Positions 6,242-8,526 of a DNA stretch of 8,526 nucleotides are shown here, piece by piece. The first letter of the stretch is position 1; every line of letters begins with the position of its first letter. Made by a program: the position numbers and the translations under genes. Source of the stretch: Phenylobacterium sp. (GTDB taxonomy: Bacteria; Pseudomonadota; Alphaproteobacteria; Caulobacterales; Caulobacteraceae); assembly GCA_028291285.1 (NCBI GenBank), contig JAQGIJ010000232.1:1-8526 (forward strand), read 5' to 3'. A model generated the notes under the pieces. The model made no database searches and was not told the origin of the DNA. It was given only the letters and a program-made list of their open reading frames with translations.

Positions 6242-7212
6242 CGGACAAGCTCCAGGGCCGGCCAGCCGGCCAGATGTTCAACCAGCAGGGTGGCGAACAG
6301 AAGGGTGAGATAGAGGATCGAGAAGGCGAACAGGTTGCGCGCGTCCTTGGCGCCGGCGCGCACGCTGTAGAGGCCCTGGTCGTCGGTGCGCGGATCGGCG
6401 CTCTCGCCCGCATGGCTGCGGAACAGCCGGACCGCCAGCAGCAGGAAGACGAGGCCGCCCAGGCCGGAGACCGCCAGATAGGCTGCGCCGCCCAGGCCGG
6501 TGAAGGCCGGCGCCACGCAGAGCGGCACGAACAGCAGGCTGTAGATCAGGATCTGCCGCCGCGTGGAGGCCGCGCCTGCGACCACCGGCATCATCGGCAC
6601 GCCGGCGCGGGCGTAGTCCTCGCTGGTGTAGAGCGACAGCGCCCAGAAGTGCGGCGGGGTCCACATGAAGATGATGGCGCACAGGAGCCAGGCGTTCGGC
6701 GGCGCGGCCCCCGTCGCCGCCGCCCAGCCGATCACCGGCGGCAGCGCGCCGGCGAGGCCGCCGACGACGATGTTCTGCGCCGTCCAGCGCTTCAGCCACA
6801 CCGTGTAGACCACGGCGTAGAACAGGATGGTGAAGGCCAGCAGCCCTGCCGCCAGCCAGTTCAGCGCCATGCCCATGAGCATGACCGAGAACAGCGAAAG
6901 CACGACGCCGAGGGTGAGCGCGTCGGCGGCCTGCACCCGTCCCGCCGGCACCGGCCGCCCCCGCGTGCGCCGCATCTTCGCGTCGATGTCGGCGTCGTAC
7001 CACATGTTGAGCGCGCCCGCCGCGCCGGCGCCCACCGCGATGCAGAGGATGGCGACGGCGCCGAGCACGGGGTGGATCGGCCGATCGGCGCAGACCAGGC
7101 CGGTCAGGCCGGTGAACACCACCAGCGACATCACGCGCGGCTTCAGGAGCTGCACGAAGTCCTGCCAGCGGGCGGGAGCGCGGGTGGTGGAATGGGCCGT
7201 GGCCATGGCCAT
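6238..7212 (-). CDS. ctaB: Protoheme IX farnesyltransferase (heme O synthase)
   Basis: CtaB transfers a farnesyl group to protoheme to make heme O, the precursor of heme a for the aa3 oxidase, in the inner membrane. From the chosen ATG the protein has 324 residues and about nine hydrophobic helices. The first prenyl-diphosphate motif is ALNMWYDADIDAKMRRTRGR (67-86; Asn69, Asp73, Asp77). KRWTAQNIVVGGLAGALPPV (141-160) and TPPHFWALSLYTSEDYARAG (185-204) are strong family signatures, the second holding Asp199. The LLKPRVMSL segment near residue 22 is the usual first-helix entry. The start is uncertain: ATG at 7212 or 7206 gives normal N-termini, while a GTG at 7245 would add 11 residues and has GGGGAGG only three bases before it, supplied by the adjacent repeat. 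The stop overlaps the next start (ATGA). Confidence 0.95.
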   Translation of the reverse strand: MAMATAHSTTRAPARWQDFVQLLKPRVMSLVVFTGLTGLVCADRPIHPVLGAVAILCIAVGAGAAGALNMWYDADIDAKMRRTRGRPVPAGRVQAADALTLGVVLSLFSVMLMGMALNWLAAGLLAFTILFYAVVYTVWLKRWTAQNIVVGGLAGALPPVIGWAAATGAAPPNAWLLCAIIFMWTPPHFWALSLYTSEDYARAGVPMMPVVAGAASTRRQILIYSLLFVPLCVAPAFTGLGGAAYLAVSGLGGLVFLLLAVRLFRSHAGESADPRTDDQGLYSVRAGAKDARNLFAFSILYLTLLFATLLVEHLAGWPALELVR

Positions 7213-7246
7213 GGAGCTTACTCTGAAACCTCGAAGGGCGCGCACT

Positions 7247-7304
7247 TACCTCCCCAGACGGGGTCGGGGGAGGGAAACCATCGGCCGCAGAGCCGATGGT
7301 GGAG
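7247..7304 (+). repeat. Palindromic intergenic repeat, copy 1 (ctaB-proximal)
   Basis: This 58-base unit has two stem-loops. Hairpin A pairs CCTCCCC (7249-7255) with GGGGAGG (7267-7273), with an inner GAC/GTC pairing past one mismatch. Hairpin B pairs ACCATCGGC (7277-7285) with GCCGATGGT (7292-7300) perfectly over 9 base pairs around a CGCAGA loop. The unit ends in TGGTGGAG. The copy lies between the ctaB start and the centre of the gap. Short C/G-rich palindromes of this style are common between genes in Caulobacterales, as far as I know. Confidence 0.85.
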
Positions 7305-7369
7305 GGGGAAAGCCTCGGCATCGCCAAATCGATTGGCGCTGTCAGAGCTCGACGGATGGGGCTCGCCTG

Positions 7370-7426
7370 CTCCACCACCCGCTCTGCGGCGGGCGGTCGC
7401 CCTCCCCCGACGTGTCGGGGGAGGTA
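7370..7426 (-). repeat. Palindromic intergenic repeat, copy 2 (ctaD-proximal, inverted)
   Basis: This is the same unit in opposite orientation, 57 bases, identical to copy 1 at about 47 of 58 aligned positions with one gap. Hairpin A is a perfect 11-base-pair palindrome, CCTCCCCCGAC-GT-GTCGGGGGAGG (7401-7424). Hairpin B (7374-7397) keeps the CGCAGA loop on the minus strand but has a different stem sequence that still pairs. It begins five bases after the ctaD stop codon, so it forms the first structure in the RNA after ctaD and may act as a stability or termination element. Confidence 0.85.
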
Positions 7427-7431
7427 GCGGC

Positions 7432-8526
<1,095 letters not shown>

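Larger units (their letters stand above)
7247..7426. other. Inverted pair of repeat units filling the ctaD-ctaB gap
   Basis: The two units face each other around a 65-base centre (7305-7369), so the whole 180-base stretch can fold either as four local hairpins or as one long stem. The centre contains a further small hairpin, CGCCAA/TTGGCG (7322-7338). No open reading frame, promoter or T-run terminator is convincing in the gap. The arrangement resembles paired REP/BIME elements, which are mobilised in trans by RAYT transposases in other bacteria; that parallel is inference. The structure separates ctaD from the rest of the oxidase operon and could set their relative expression. Confidence 0.7.

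Noticed and set aside
7401..7424. Perfect 11-base-pair palindrome after ctaD as a classical intrinsic terminator.
   Set aside because: No T-run follows it on the transcribed strand and it belongs to a two-hairpin repeat unit present twice, so it was annotated as a repeat instead.
7247..7426. Repeats in the ctaD-ctaB gap as a possible CRISPR array.
   Set aside because: There are only two copies, in opposite orientation and with internal palindromes; no regular spacers or cas genes are present.

Overview
The window is a compact, GC-rich bacterial chromosomal segment in which every supported gene lies on the minus strand, so transcription runs from high to low coordinates. In transcription order it holds the 3' part of ctaD (aa3 cytochrome c oxidase subunit I), ctaB (heme O synthase), a 50-residue CoxF-like membrane protein, ctaG (Cox11 copper chaperone), ctaE (subunit III), a DUF983 zinc-ribbon membrane protein, a SURF1 family protein, thrC (threonine synthase), an M16 zinc peptidase, a RimJ/RimL-type GNAT acetyltransferase, and the first codons of one further gene cut by the window edge. 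This order, the Paracoccus-like subunit I sequence and the base composition point to an alphaproteobacterium. The codon usage, the order cox genes-SURF1-thrC-M16 peptidase-GNAT, and the style of the intergenic repeat suggest Caulobacterales (Caulobacter/Phenylobacterium-like). That taxonomic call is inference.

Region by region: 7432-8526 is ctaD, whose N-terminal ~189 residues lie beyond the window. 7213-7431 is the largest non-coding gap and is filled by two inverted copies of a ~58-base palindromic element, each built of two hairpins. 4184-7212 is the oxidase assembly block, with overlapping or nearly touching genes except for a 115-base ctaG-ctaE gap that carries a hairpin and a candidate internal promoter. 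2032-4191 is SURF1 and thrC, joined stop-to-start. 94-2057 is the peptidase and the acetyltransferase. 1-93 is a short gap plus the start of the next gene.

Together the first eight genes form a biogenesis cassette for the aa3-type terminal oxidase. CtaD and CtaE are catalytic-core subunits, CtaB makes the heme O precursor of heme a, CtaG delivers copper to the CuB site, SURF1 assists heme a insertion, and the CoxF-like and DUF983 proteins are probable small membrane assembly partners. Threonine synthase, the M16 peptidase and the acetyltransferase are tightly linked downstream passengers with no obvious biochemical tie to respiration. ctaC (subunit II) is not seen and would be expected upstream of ctaD.

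Nothing looks like a phage, transposase, CRISPR array, rRNA or intact tRNA. The coding content is ordinary and conserved. The most unusual signal is the paired palindromic repeat between ctaD and ctaB, whose stems show compensatory base changes between the two copies.
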